Of a stretch of 64,000 bases of DNA, positions 39,494 through 48,249 are shown piece by piece. A program made the position numbers and the translations under genes. The notes beneath the pieces were generated by a model that worked only from the letters and a program-made list of their open reading frames with translations, was not told where the DNA came from and ran no database searches. How positions within the stretch are numbered: the first letter of the stretch is position 1; every line of letters starts with the position of its first letter. The stretch lies in assembly GCA_030681475.1 (NCBI GenBank), contig JAUXWT010000058.1:47094-111093 (forward strand), in the 5' to 3' direction. This DNA comes from Bacteroidales bacterium (GTDB lineage Bacteria; Bacteroidota; Bacteroidia; Bacteroidales; FEN-979).

Positions 39494-40054
39494 TTAAGTC
39501 GTTCTGCAGTATAGTTGGGTAAGTCTTTTCAGCAACTGCTGAAATTGTTCATGTTTCTCCGGGCCGACGACCTCCTCCTCCAATTTTTCAAACCTGGCAA
39601 CGAGTTCTGTTTGGTCCTGAGGTGTAAGGTGCATATCTGCCATTTGGTAAAGAATGTTGTTCTCTTTGAATATATGCGGAGAAAGCAATCCGGCATAATT
39701 TCTGATATTCTCAGTAATTTCTGTTGCGGCCTCCTTATTACCGGCTTTGTATTTTTCGATCCCGGCTGCAAACCCGGCGATGTACCCGCGACCGATAACA
39801 TGTTCATGAAGCATCATTCCTACAGGCCCCCCTTCATTGGGTATGCCAACTTCCACCAGCCTGGGGAAAAGGATATTTTCTTCTTTACCGTGATGGCATT
39901 TGTCGACAAAAACGCGTAAAAAATTCAACATGGCTTCAAGGTCGCCGGCCGGCACATGGTCGCCTTTATTGAGCATGCGGGATACGGACTCCATGATTTC
40001 AAGCATTTTGAGCACTGATTCGTGCTCTTTCATAAGGTGATCGGTTGCTTTCAT
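39494..40054 (-). CDS. Hemerythrin domain-containing protein
   Basis: 186 aa, TDHLMKEHESVLKML, DKCHHGKEENILFPRL, MMLHEHVIGRGYI, SPHIFKENNILY. Confidence 0.93.
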   Translation of the reverse strand: MKATDHLMKEHESVLKMLEIMESVSRMLNKGDHVPAGDLEAMLNFLRVFVDKCHHGKEENILFPRLVEVGIPNEGGPVGMMLHEHVIGRGYIAGFAAGIEKYKAGNKEAATEITENIRNYAGLLSPHIFKENNILYQMADMHLTPQDQTELVARFEKLEEEVVGPEKHEQFQQLLKRLTQLYCRTT

Positions 40055-40082
40055 AGTAAACAGGTAATATAATACTTTTTTG

Positions 40083-40112
40083 CAAATATAAAAAAATGTT
40101 AGTAATCACTAA
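40083..40112 (-). promoter_or_regulatory. Promoter (-7 TATATTTG) and TetR-type operator TTAGTAATCACTAA upstream of the hemerythrin gene
   Basis: Reverse-strand TATATTTG at 40083-40090; inverted repeat TTAGT-AATC-ACTAA at 40099-40112. Confidence 0.6.
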
Positions 40113-40203
40113 TGATTTTGAAAAAAATCTGAGGCTGAAAACGCCCGATTTCGGCGGCGTTTCAATCCTGATAACATTGCAGTAGGTATAAGCGTCGTGG
40201 TAA

Positions 40204-40794
40204 TTAACTCTTCAGCAAGGTGAAAAAGGTGTCAAGAAGTTCTTCACCCTTTGGAAGCAATTTATAACTAAAACCGGAAAGATGCCATTGAATCACACAA
40301 AAACGCATGCTCCCCATGATCATGAATGTAATGCGTTCGGCTGTGACATCATTTCTAAATTCACCTGTTTTCTGTCCGTCTTTGATGACTTTTAAATAAT
40401 ACGAAGAAGAAACCTGCATAATCGAGAATACGAAAGCGGAAAGTTCATTGTTATTCTGGTACAAACCCTCTGACAAAAGCACGACAACGACCTCAGGCCT
40501 GTTTGAAAATGCTGTAAATTGCCGGATAACCAGTTCGCGCAGTTTTTCCGAAGGACTGAGATCAGAACCGGCAACCTCATTCAACCGTTGAACGATCCGT
40601 GACCGGAGGTAAGTGAGAACCTGCCGAAGCAGATCAACCTTGTTGGAAAAATGCCGGTAGAGCGCCGGTTCGCTCACGCCTACCTCCCTGGCCAGGTTTT
40701 TGGTTGTCAGCAATTGGATACCTCCTTCACCAATCAGCTTGATCGCTGCATTGATGATCTGTACCTGCCGGTCGGAGAAGTCGGTTTCTGCCAT
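40204..40794 (-). CDS. TetR/AcrR family transcriptional regulator
   Basis: 196 aa, RQVQIINAAIKLIGEGGIQLLTTKNLAREVGVSEPALYRHFSNKVDLL. Confidence 0.95.
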   Translation of the reverse strand: MAETDFSDRQVQIINAAIKLIGEGGIQLLTTKNLAREVGVSEPALYRHFSNKVDLLRQVLTYLRSRIVQRLNEVAGSDLSPSEKLRELVIRQFTAFSNRPEVVVVLLSEGLYQNNNELSAFVFSIMQVSSSYYLKVIKDGQKTGEFRNDVTAERITFMIMGSMRFCVIQWHLSGFSYKLLPKGEELLDTFFTLLKS

Positions 40795-40835
40795 CGGATC
40801 CCGTAAGTTACCTTGAACTTAAAATCATATGAGTT

Positions 40836-42149
40836 TTATTCATTTTCACCGTGCTCACTGTTGTGTACCATTTCCCATATGGGTATGATCGGAAGGAATT
40901 TTGATAAAACAGTAATAATGATCAGCGTGAGAAAAAGGGTTCCCATAGTTATGGTGATCTCGATCAGCGTGGGTGAATACACGGTAAAGTTAAGCGGCAG
41001 GTGTTGTGCAGGCAGGAATGGATGTTCCATTGTCGGAACCACGATGAGGTATCTTTTTAACCATGCGCCACAGATCACAAATAAGGCAATAAAGAATGAG
41101 GCGGCCGGTTTGCGAAAAAACCGAAACAGCAGCAGAATGATCGGGATGATCAACCCAAAGATCTGTACCCCCCAGAACATCCAGGCATAATGCCCGCTGA
41201 ACAATGCATTTAAATGAACCGCATCAAACTTTTTCAGTTTATACCCGGGAACGAGGAATTCATTTATATTGAAATAAAGATAGACCAACGAAACCAGAAT
41301 CAGCAGTTTAGCCATTTTATCAAAATGCAGTTCTGAAATATACGCCTTCAGGTGATAGTTTCTTCTGAAGAAATACATGGCAAGAATAACGGCTGCCGTA
41401 CCTGAAACAAAAGCGCCCGTCACAAAATAGGGACCGAATATCGTGCTGTCCCATCCGGGTCTCATGGTAACGGCAAAAAGCCAGGAAGTGACGGTATGAA
41501 TGGCCAGGGCAATCGGTATGATCAGGATGGATAGTATTCTGATACCGCGTTGAATAATTTGTACTTGTTGGGGATCATTACTCCAGTCTAGCGAAAGGAG
41601 TTTATACAGTTTTCGTTGCAACGGATGAGCTTTTTCCAACCTTTCACTGCAGATCTTAAGATCCGGAATCAGTGGCAGATAGAGCAACAGTGCACTGATC
41701 ACGGTATATGTAATAACTACGGTCAGATCCCAGAGGATGGGTGATTGAAAACGTCCATAAATGAATACGTTCAGCAAACGATCGGGCCGCCCCATGTCAA
41801 TGATGATTACCAGGCCTGCCACAGCGGCAAAAGCCAGCGCTATTATCTCGGCAATTCGGGTGAGCGGCGCCGCCCATTTGATGCCAAGCAAACCGAGCAC
41901 AGCGGTAATAAGCATTCCTACCAGACTGGTGGCTACAAAAAAGACAAAGTTACCGATATACATTCCCCAGGTAGTAATATCGCGTAATCCAGTCACACCC
42001 AATCCCAGCTTTATTTGCAATGAATAGGCAAAGATGCTGATTATCAAGCCAATTACCAGGAACGCGAACCACCGTTTAAATGATCGGGTTATATAAATGG
42101 GCCGGAGCAGGTCGGTCACCACTTTATCATAATTCTCCTTGTAATCCAT
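40836..42149 (-). CDS. NrfD/PsrC-family polytopic membrane protein (quinone-interacting)
   Basis: 437 aa, about 10 TM; TTWGMYIGNFVFFVATSLVGMLIT, IIDMGRPDRLLNVFIYGRFQSPILWDL, VTSWLFAVTMRPGWDSTIFGPYFVTGAFVSG. Confidence 0.88.
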   Translation of the reverse strand: MDYKENYDKVVTDLLRPIYITRSFKRWFAFLVIGLIISIFAYSLQIKLGLGVTGLRDITTWGMYIGNFVFFVATSLVGMLITAVLGLLGIKWAAPLTRIAEIIALAFAAVAGLVIIIDMGRPDRLLNVFIYGRFQSPILWDLTVVITYTVISALLLYLPLIPDLKICSERLEKAHPLQRKLYKLLSLDWSNDPQQVQIIQRGIRILSILIIPIALAIHTVTSWLFAVTMRPGWDSTIFGPYFVTGAFVSGTAAVILAMYFFRRNYHLKAYISELHFDKMAKLLILVSLVYLYFNINEFLVPGYKLKKFDAVHLNALFSGHYAWMFWGVQIFGLIIPIILLLFRFFRKPAASFFIALFVICGAWLKRYLIVVPTMEHPFLPAQHLPLNFTVYSPTLIEITITMGTLFLTLIIITVLSKFLPIIPIWEMVHNSEHGENE

Positions 42150-42249
42150 TCTTTACATAATTTCGATGAGTACACATTAACAAATATTTTTTTACCACAG
42201 TAGGCACATAGGACACAATAGATTTATTTCATTGACTGATTCCAACTAC

Positions 42250-43827
42250 TCAGCATTTGATCTCAGCATTTTTCCGGTCGTAATAATACCAGTTCAATAC
42301 CAGGCAAATGATGTAATAAATTGTGAACCCATACATGGCATACTCCGGGGTTTTGTGTTGAATCTGCTGTCCGAATACTTTCGGGATAATAAATGCACCG
42401 TAAGCCGCAATGGCCGATGTCCACCCAAGAACAGGTCCTGCAAGTTCCTTAGGAAAGATATAGGGGATGGAGCGGAAAGTTGACCCGTTTCCAATGCCTG
42501 CACCGATGAAAAGCAACACGAACAGGATAAAGAATGGTATGAAATAAGTCTCAGGAGCAGCGCTCTCCCGCGCCTGGATAATGAAATAGGCGACACCGGC
42601 GGCTGCAACGATCTGCAGGATGGTGGACCATTGGGTAACTCTTGAGCCGCTGTTGATCTTATCAGAAAGCCATCCTCCGACAGGCCTGATCACTGCGCCA
42701 AGAAACGGACCGATCCACGCCCACGTCATCGGATTGGGAGCATTTGGGTTCACTTCGCCACCAGGCAGGTATCCGAACACATCCTGGATCAATTTGGGGA
42801 ATGCCCCCGAAAACCCGATAAATGACCCGAAGGTCATGACATAAAGGATTGTCATGATCCAATTGTGCTTGTTGTTGAAAATTTTAAACTGATTATCGAG
42901 ACTGGTCTTTATTTCACCGGGTGCAAGGAATTTCATCAGGGCCAGGGCGACAGTTATAGTTACTGGTAGTACGATCCACATGCTTAATTTAAAGAATATG
43001 AGCATGTAAGCTCCAACGGATGTTGCCACAACACCCAGCAGGACAAGATAGAGCGATCGTAAAATTCCCTGAAGATCCGATTTCAGAAACGGCGATCCTG
43101 ATCTCAGGTTGTTCATGCCAAACCAGGCAGCGATGGTCAGTATGATCAGCAAAGGCACCCATGTCCACCCGCTGTTCTGGATGAATACAAGCGCGCCTGT
43201 ACTTTCCTGTCCGGTGGGTACCGGCTTGATCATCCCATCACCGCCCAGGGTTCCGAACAAGGCAAATCCCATGGTTACCGGTAAAAGCCATTGCATCACG
43301 CTGACGCCAAGATTCCCAAGGCCTGCATTCAATCCCAGTGCTGTGCCAGCCATCTTTTTCGGAAAGAAATGGTTGATATTCGACATGGACGATGCAAAAT
43401 TTCCACCCCCAAATCCGGATGTTGCTGCAAGAAAAGCAAACATCAGATATGGGGTGTGAATATTCTGTAGGGCGATCCCTGCACCGATGGAAGGGATCAA
43501 CAGTAACAACGTATTGATAAAGATCACATTCCTGCCGCCTCCGATGGCAATGAGAAACGAGTTGGGTATACGCAGGGTTGCTCCGGCCAGCCCGGCAATG
43601 GCCGGCAAAGAGTAGAGCATGGCTTTATTTACAGAAGGGTCGGATGTAAACATAAAGCCAAGGCGTTCCATCTGTACGATGATAATGCTCCACATCATCC
43701 ATACGGAGAAGGCCAGCAGCAAGGCCGGGATGGAGATCCAGAGATTCCGTCCGGCGATTTTCTTTCCCGTTTTTTCCCAAAAACCCGGATCTTCCGGATT
43801 CCAATGGTCAATTGTTCTTGACTTCAT
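42250..43827 (-). CDS. Nitrate/nitrite MFS transporter (NarK-type, second copy)
   Basis: 525 aa MFS, ATSGFGGGNFASSMSNINHFFPKKMAGTALGLNAGLGNLGVSVMQ (nitrate signature). Confidence 0.92.
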   Translation of the reverse strand: MKSRTIDHWNPEDPGFWEKTGKKIAGRNLWISIPALLLAFSVWMMWSIIIVQMERLGFMFTSDPSVNKAMLYSLPAIAGLAGATLRIPNSFLIAIGGGRNVIFINTLLLLIPSIGAGIALQNIHTPYLMFAFLAATSGFGGGNFASSMSNINHFFPKKMAGTALGLNAGLGNLGVSVMQWLLPVTMGFALFGTLGGDGMIKPVPTGQESTGALVFIQNSGWTWVPLLIILTIAAWFGMNNLRSGSPFLKSDLQGILRSLYLVLLGVVATSVGAYMLIFFKLSMWIVLPVTITVALALMKFLAPGEIKTSLDNQFKIFNNKHNWIMTILYVMTFGSFIGFSGAFPKLIQDVFGYLPGGEVNPNAPNPMTWAWIGPFLGAVIRPVGGWLSDKINSGSRVTQWSTILQIVAAAGVAYFIIQARESAAPETYFIPFFILFVLLFIGAGIGNGSTFRSIPYIFPKELAGPVLGWTSAIAAYGAFIIPKVFGQQIQHKTPEYAMYGFTIYYIICLVLNWYYYDRKNAEIKC

Positions 43828-43828
43828 A

Positions 43829-45349
43829 TCAATTCGTTTTAATGTTACTTTGTGGTTTGTGGTCCAGGCGGGTAGAAAATTCCGGAGCTGCCCGTTTCAT
43901 CAGACGGGCAATTACGGTTCGCATCCACCACAAACAGATCACTGAAATGATTAACAGGAACATCCATGAACTGGTCCACAAACCGGTCCATTCAAGCAGG
44001 TAACCGAATATGATCGGGGATACGAATCCGCCAAGTCCACCCATCACCCCAACCATCCCGCCCACAACACCGACCTGGTTGGGAAAATAATCGGGAATGA
44101 AGCGGTAAACACCTGCTTTACCAATTCCCCATGCAATTCCAACGATAAAGACGAGGATGGCAAATACCCATATATTGGCCTGGAAGTAGATCTTGGTGAT
44201 CCCCTTCGCGAGCACTTGTTTTCTTAAAACCTGGTCGCCTTCCTTTATGATCGGATTTTGCCAGGACTCTTTTGTCGGCAAAATCAATAACCCGGTTTCA
44301 TCAAGGTTTGCAATCGTGGCATGTTTATGCCTTACCGGATAAGAGATGTCGTTAACCCGGATTAACGTGTCGGAAACAAAGTTAACAGTCCCCTTTTTGA
44401 TGGCCGTGACTGATTTCCCCGGCGAAAAAACTTCCATCCTCGGAACAATCAAAAAAAAGCAACCTGCGATGGAAACGCCAAACACCCATAGCATAACTTT
44501 CCGCGCACCCCATTTGTCGGACATCCATCCTCCCAGGGCACGGATCACTCCGGAAGGCAGGCTGAACAAGGAGGCAAGTAAACCTGCCATTACCAACGAA
44601 GCTGAATAGACATTAACAAAATAGGGAACCAACCATTGCGAGATGGCAACAAAACCGCCAAAGACCAGGAAATAGTACAGACCAAAACGCCAGACCATTA
44701 CACTCTTCAAAGGCTGGAGCAGTTCCTTCATCGATTGCCCCTGAACATGATGTTTTTTGTTTTCGGTGAACAGAAGAAAGAAAATTGCCATTACGATGAG
44801 CGAAACAGCGTAAACTACCGGCAAAACCCGCCAATGGTCCATTGCTGCCCCACCCGTAAAATAATTTAAAAGCGAGGGCGCTAAAAGAGTGGTAACAGCG
44901 GCGCCTGCATTACCTACTCCAAATATACCCAGCGCCCTCCCCTGCCACTCTCTTGGGTACCATACGGATGTATTTGCAATGCCAACGGCAAAGCCTGTGC
45001 CCGCCATGCCGAAACCAAAACTGCATGCCATAAAACCCCAAAAACTATCCGCCAGCGAAAAGAGGTACATCGGAATAGCACAAAACAGCAACAGCAATCC
45101 AAAAACCCACTTCCCGCCATATTTATCCGTATAGATCCCCATCGGTAACCTGAAAATTGAACCTGTCAATACAGGAATCCCAATCAACCAACCTACCTGT
45201 ACGAGGGTAAAATTATAAAGACCATTGTCAACGAGAAATGTGATCATTACGCCGTTAAATGTCCAAACGGCAAAGCAAACGGTAAAAGCCAGTGTGTTGA
45301 AGAACAACATGCGGTGAGCTTTCGATGTAACCTTGTCTTGCATTATCAA
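43829..45349 (-). CDS. Nitrate/nitrite MFS transporter (NarK-type, first copy) with extra loop
   Basis: 506 aa MFS, GFAVGIANTSVWYPREWQGRALGIFGVGNAGAA and GIAWGIGKAGVYRFIPDYFPNQVGVVGGMVGVMGGLGGF. Confidence 0.92.
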   Translation of the reverse strand: MIMQDKVTSKAHRMLFFNTLAFTVCFAVWTFNGVMITFLVDNGLYNFTLVQVGWLIGIPVLTGSIFRLPMGIYTDKYGGKWVFGLLLLFCAIPMYLFSLADSFWGFMACSFGFGMAGTGFAVGIANTSVWYPREWQGRALGIFGVGNAGAAVTTLLAPSLLNYFTGGAAMDHWRVLPVVYAVSLIVMAIFFLLFTENKKHHVQGQSMKELLQPLKSVMVWRFGLYYFLVFGGFVAISQWLVPYFVNVYSASLVMAGLLASLFSLPSGVIRALGGWMSDKWGARKVMLWVFGVSIAGCFFLIVPRMEVFSPGKSVTAIKKGTVNFVSDTLIRVNDISYPVRHKHATIANLDETGLLILPTKESWQNPIIKEGDQVLRKQVLAKGITKIYFQANIWVFAILVFIVGIAWGIGKAGVYRFIPDYFPNQVGVVGGMVGVMGGLGGFVSPIIFGYLLEWTGLWTSSWMFLLIISVICLWWMRTVIARLMKRAAPEFSTRLDHKPQSNIKTN

Positions 45350-45391
45350 TATTTTAGTGGTTGTTTCGCTTTTATTTACAAGTCCGTGGAA

Positions 45392-46114
45392 TCAGGAATT
45401 TTTTGATTTTACCTCAGGCATAATCGCTTTGGAATTTCGCATCAATTTTCTGTTACGGTTCCAGATCACGACCTGGAAAGGTCGCCAGAAATATTTTACC
45501 GGAAAGACCAGGAAATGCATGAAGCGGCTGAATGGGATCAGTCCTATAAGCACAAAGGCTGTCGAAATATGGAGTTTCACAATAATCGGCATGGCCGAAA
45601 CTGCTGCCAGATCAGGGCTCAACAGAAATAACGAACGCAGATAAGGCGTAAGAACCGCTGCAAACCAGGCCGACCCCCATTTGTAAGTCAGCGCAATCCA
45701 CATCCCTGTCACTGCCTGTGCGAGTAACACAATGAAAACGACAATATCCATATCTGTTGTGGCCCGATGAAGACGCTTATTTCGCATACGCCTGTATATC
45801 AATATAATAACTCCTGTGAAAAAAGATATACCGAAAATGAGGGCAGTGACTTCAAGGACGATCAGTCTCACCGGATTCCCTCCCCATGCGATAACTGCCG
45901 AGGGGAATAAAAATGCGATCAAATGACCAATAAACAGGGCTACAATTCCCCAATGCATGAATAATCCTCCAAAAAAAAGTTCCCTGCTCTCGAGAAATTG
46001 TGTGGACAGCGAGGTGACCTTATATGCCTGTGTGCCATAAACATAAACCGATCCGACCAGCATCACGATCAGCGCCGTATATGGTAATGCAATCAGTAAA
46101 AAAATATCGCTCAT
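45392..46114 (-). CDS. narI: Respiratory nitrate reductase gamma subunit
   Basis: 240 aa 5-TM, LPYTALIVMLVGSVYVYGTQAYKVTSLSTQFLESRELFFGGLFMHWGIV. Confidence 0.94.
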   Translation of the reverse strand: MSDIFLLIALPYTALIVMLVGSVYVYGTQAYKVTSLSTQFLESRELFFGGLFMHWGIVALFIGHLIAFLFPSAVIAWGGNPVRLIVLEVTALIFGISFFTGVIILIYRRMRNKRLHRATTDMDIVVFIVLLAQAVTGMWIALTYKWGSAWFAAVLTPYLRSLFLLSPDLAAVSAMPIIVKLHISTAFVLIGLIPFSRFMHFLVFPVKYFWRPFQVVIWNRNRKLMRNSKAIMPEVKSKNS

Positions 46115-46117
46115 GGG

Positions 46118-46750
46118 TTAAAATTTATGTTTGCCTATTTCATTTAAAAAGTCTGCTCCGCAAGAATATGCATCTTCAGCATTACCCGTGGAGTCCGGCT
46201 TTACCTGGTAAACTTCAAATGGCAGTCCGGAGAAATCCTTTTCCATTACTTTTACGAGTGTTTCAAATGCATACCGGTAAAGGTTCCCGGTGTCTTCAAA
46301 TTTTTTCAAGAGCTCACGAATGGCCGGGATGATGATACTGAAAGCAAGTTCCTCTGCAATCTCCCTGGCAGCCATCCTGGGTAACAACCGTAATACATTC
46401 GGCAAGTGGTCGGCAAGTTCACTGCCAATGTCGTTGCCGGCCATGATCTGCTCCTGTTGCATCATGGCAAGAAAATTGCCGCGCTTGTAGTCCTCTCCGA
46501 ACAGAATGTATCCCAAATCCATTGAGATCAGCGCTTCCACTTCAAAGGTATTGATGAAATACTCCTCTCTCGAATGAAGATCCATCTCCCTGATGGCTCG
46601 TTCAAACATAACAAATGTATTGAAGGCTTCAGGGTAGTTTTCCTTCAGTAACTTGCCAGCTCGGTCAAGCAGTTCATTTGTCAGATGATCCGGATAGTCG
46701 AAAAAACCGGCAAGGATGCTGTATTTCTGAAATAAACCGGCCATGATCAT
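46118..46750 (-). CDS. narJ: Nitrate reductase molybdenum cofactor assembly chaperone
   Basis: 210 aa, DLGYILFGEDYKRGNFLAMMQ, LADHLPNVLRLLPRM; between narH and narI. Confidence 0.9.
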   Translation of the reverse strand: MIMAGLFQKYSILAGFFDYPDHLTNELLDRAGKLLKENYPEAFNTFVMFERAIREMDLHSREEYFINTFEVEALISMDLGYILFGEDYKRGNFLAMMQQEQIMAGNDIGSELADHLPNVLRLLPRMAAREIAEELAFSIIIPAIRELLKKFEDTGNLYRYAFETLVKVMEKDFSGLPFEVYQVKPDSTGNAEDAYSCGADFLNEIGKHKF

Positions 46751-48237
46751 TAAATTCGTTGGGGGGTGTTGATGGTTCCGAATCCGGTGTTACCTTTAAT
46801 ATCGGCTGTATTTTCCAACAGCTCGGTGGCCTCCTCCCTGTGGGCATCGGGGATCACAAACCTTTCGTTGAATTTTGGCAGGGAGGTCAGCCGGAAAATG
46901 GCATCAGCCATATCAGCATCAAGCCCTGTTTCAGCAAAAGCCTGCTTACACTCATCTTCATTCAGATCTCCAACCGTCACACCGCGACGATGTATTCTGA
47001 CCGCCATCAGTTTTTTTAGTACCTCCCTTATTTTCATTGTATCACCGGCGGTAAAGAGGTTAGCCATGTATTGCATGGGCACCCGGCTGCTTTCGATGCC
47101 GCCCCAGAGCGAAGCGCTCGTTGTTTCATAGGTTCCCCCCGATGTGTCGGCAATTGCCGGAAGCAATGGAGGAACATAGAAAAGGTTGGGCATTGTACGG
47201 TATTCGGGATGTAGCGGCAACGCGATACCCCACTCTTTGACAAACTTCCAAACGGGTGATTTACTGGCTGATTCCAGCGTACTATCCGCTACTCCATTTT
47301 CACGTGCGGCCTGCTGTACCAACTCATCGAATGGATCCAGGTAGATGTCCATCTGTTTTGCGACGAGTTCCTTTTCGTCACATGAGGCGATCTCCTTGAT
47401 CCGGTCGGCATCATAAAGCAACACCCCAAGATACCGGATCCTCCCCACGCAGGTGTGCATACAGGCGGGCGCTTGCCCGGTTTCAAGCCTCGGATAACAT
47501 AACAGACATTTTTCCGACTTACCGTTGTTCCAATTGTAATAACTTTTTTTATACGGGCAGGCAGTAACACACATCCGCCATGACCTGCACTTGTTCTGAT
47601 TGATCAATACAATTCCGTCCTCTCCACGTTTATAAATAGCCCCCGATGGACAAGCAGCCACACAGGCAGCGTTCAGGCAATGGTTACAAATACGTGGCAG
47701 GTAGAACATGGTCATACGTTCAAGCTGGAACATGGCCTCCCTTTCTGCAGGGGTGAGATCGTGCATGTTCACGTCCTGGCGGGCATAATCGGGCGATCCG
47801 CCCAGATCGTCATCCCAGTTAGGACCTGTTTTAATATCCATTGGTTCTCCCGTTACAAGAGAAATTGGTCTTGCAGTGGGCTGGTCATCACCTGCTGGCG
47901 CCTCGAACAGGTTGGCATAGTCGTAAGTCCAGGGCTCGTAATAGTCATCCATCAACGGCATATGTGGATTGTGGAAGAGGTTGGCCATGGTCGATTTCCT
48001 GTCCATACCCTTGAGCTGTACCGAATCACCCGATTTAATCCAGCCTCCCTTGTAAACCGACTGATCCTCCCATTTGTTTGGGTAACCTGTTCCCGGTTTG
48101 GTCTCCACGTTGTTCCACCACATATATTCTGCCCCCTTCCGGTCTGTCCAGATATTCTTGCAGGCAATAGAACATGTGTGACAACCGATGCATTTATCGA
48201 GGTGAAAAACCATGGCAATCTGGGATCTTATGTCCAT
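46750..48237 (-). CDS. narH: Respiratory nitrate reductase beta subunit
   Basis: 495 aa, MVFHLDKCIGCHTCSIACKNIWTDRKGAEYMWWNNVETKPGTGYP, four Fe-S Cys clusters. Confidence 0.98.
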   Translation of the reverse strand: MDIRSQIAMVFHLDKCIGCHTCSIACKNIWTDRKGAEYMWWNNVETKPGTGYPNKWEDQSVYKGGWIKSGDSVQLKGMDRKSTMANLFHNPHMPLMDDYYEPWTYDYANLFEAPAGDDQPTARPISLVTGEPMDIKTGPNWDDDLGGSPDYARQDVNMHDLTPAEREAMFQLERMTMFYLPRICNHCLNAACVAACPSGAIYKRGEDGIVLINQNKCRSWRMCVTACPYKKSYYNWNNGKSEKCLLCYPRLETGQAPACMHTCVGRIRYLGVLLYDADRIKEIASCDEKELVAKQMDIYLDPFDELVQQAARENGVADSTLESASKSPVWKFVKEWGIALPLHPEYRTMPNLFYVPPLLPAIADTSGGTYETTSASLWGGIESSRVPMQYMANLFTAGDTMKIREVLKKLMAVRIHRRGVTVGDLNEDECKQAFAETGLDADMADAIFRLTSLPKFNERFVIPDAHREEATELLENTADIKGNTGFGTINTPQRI

Positions 48238-48249
48238 AAATTTGCTTAG

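Noticed and set aside
47680-48249. 189 aa plus-strand ORF opposite narH
   Set aside because: Antisense shadow ORF; no recognisable domain, and narH is unambiguous.
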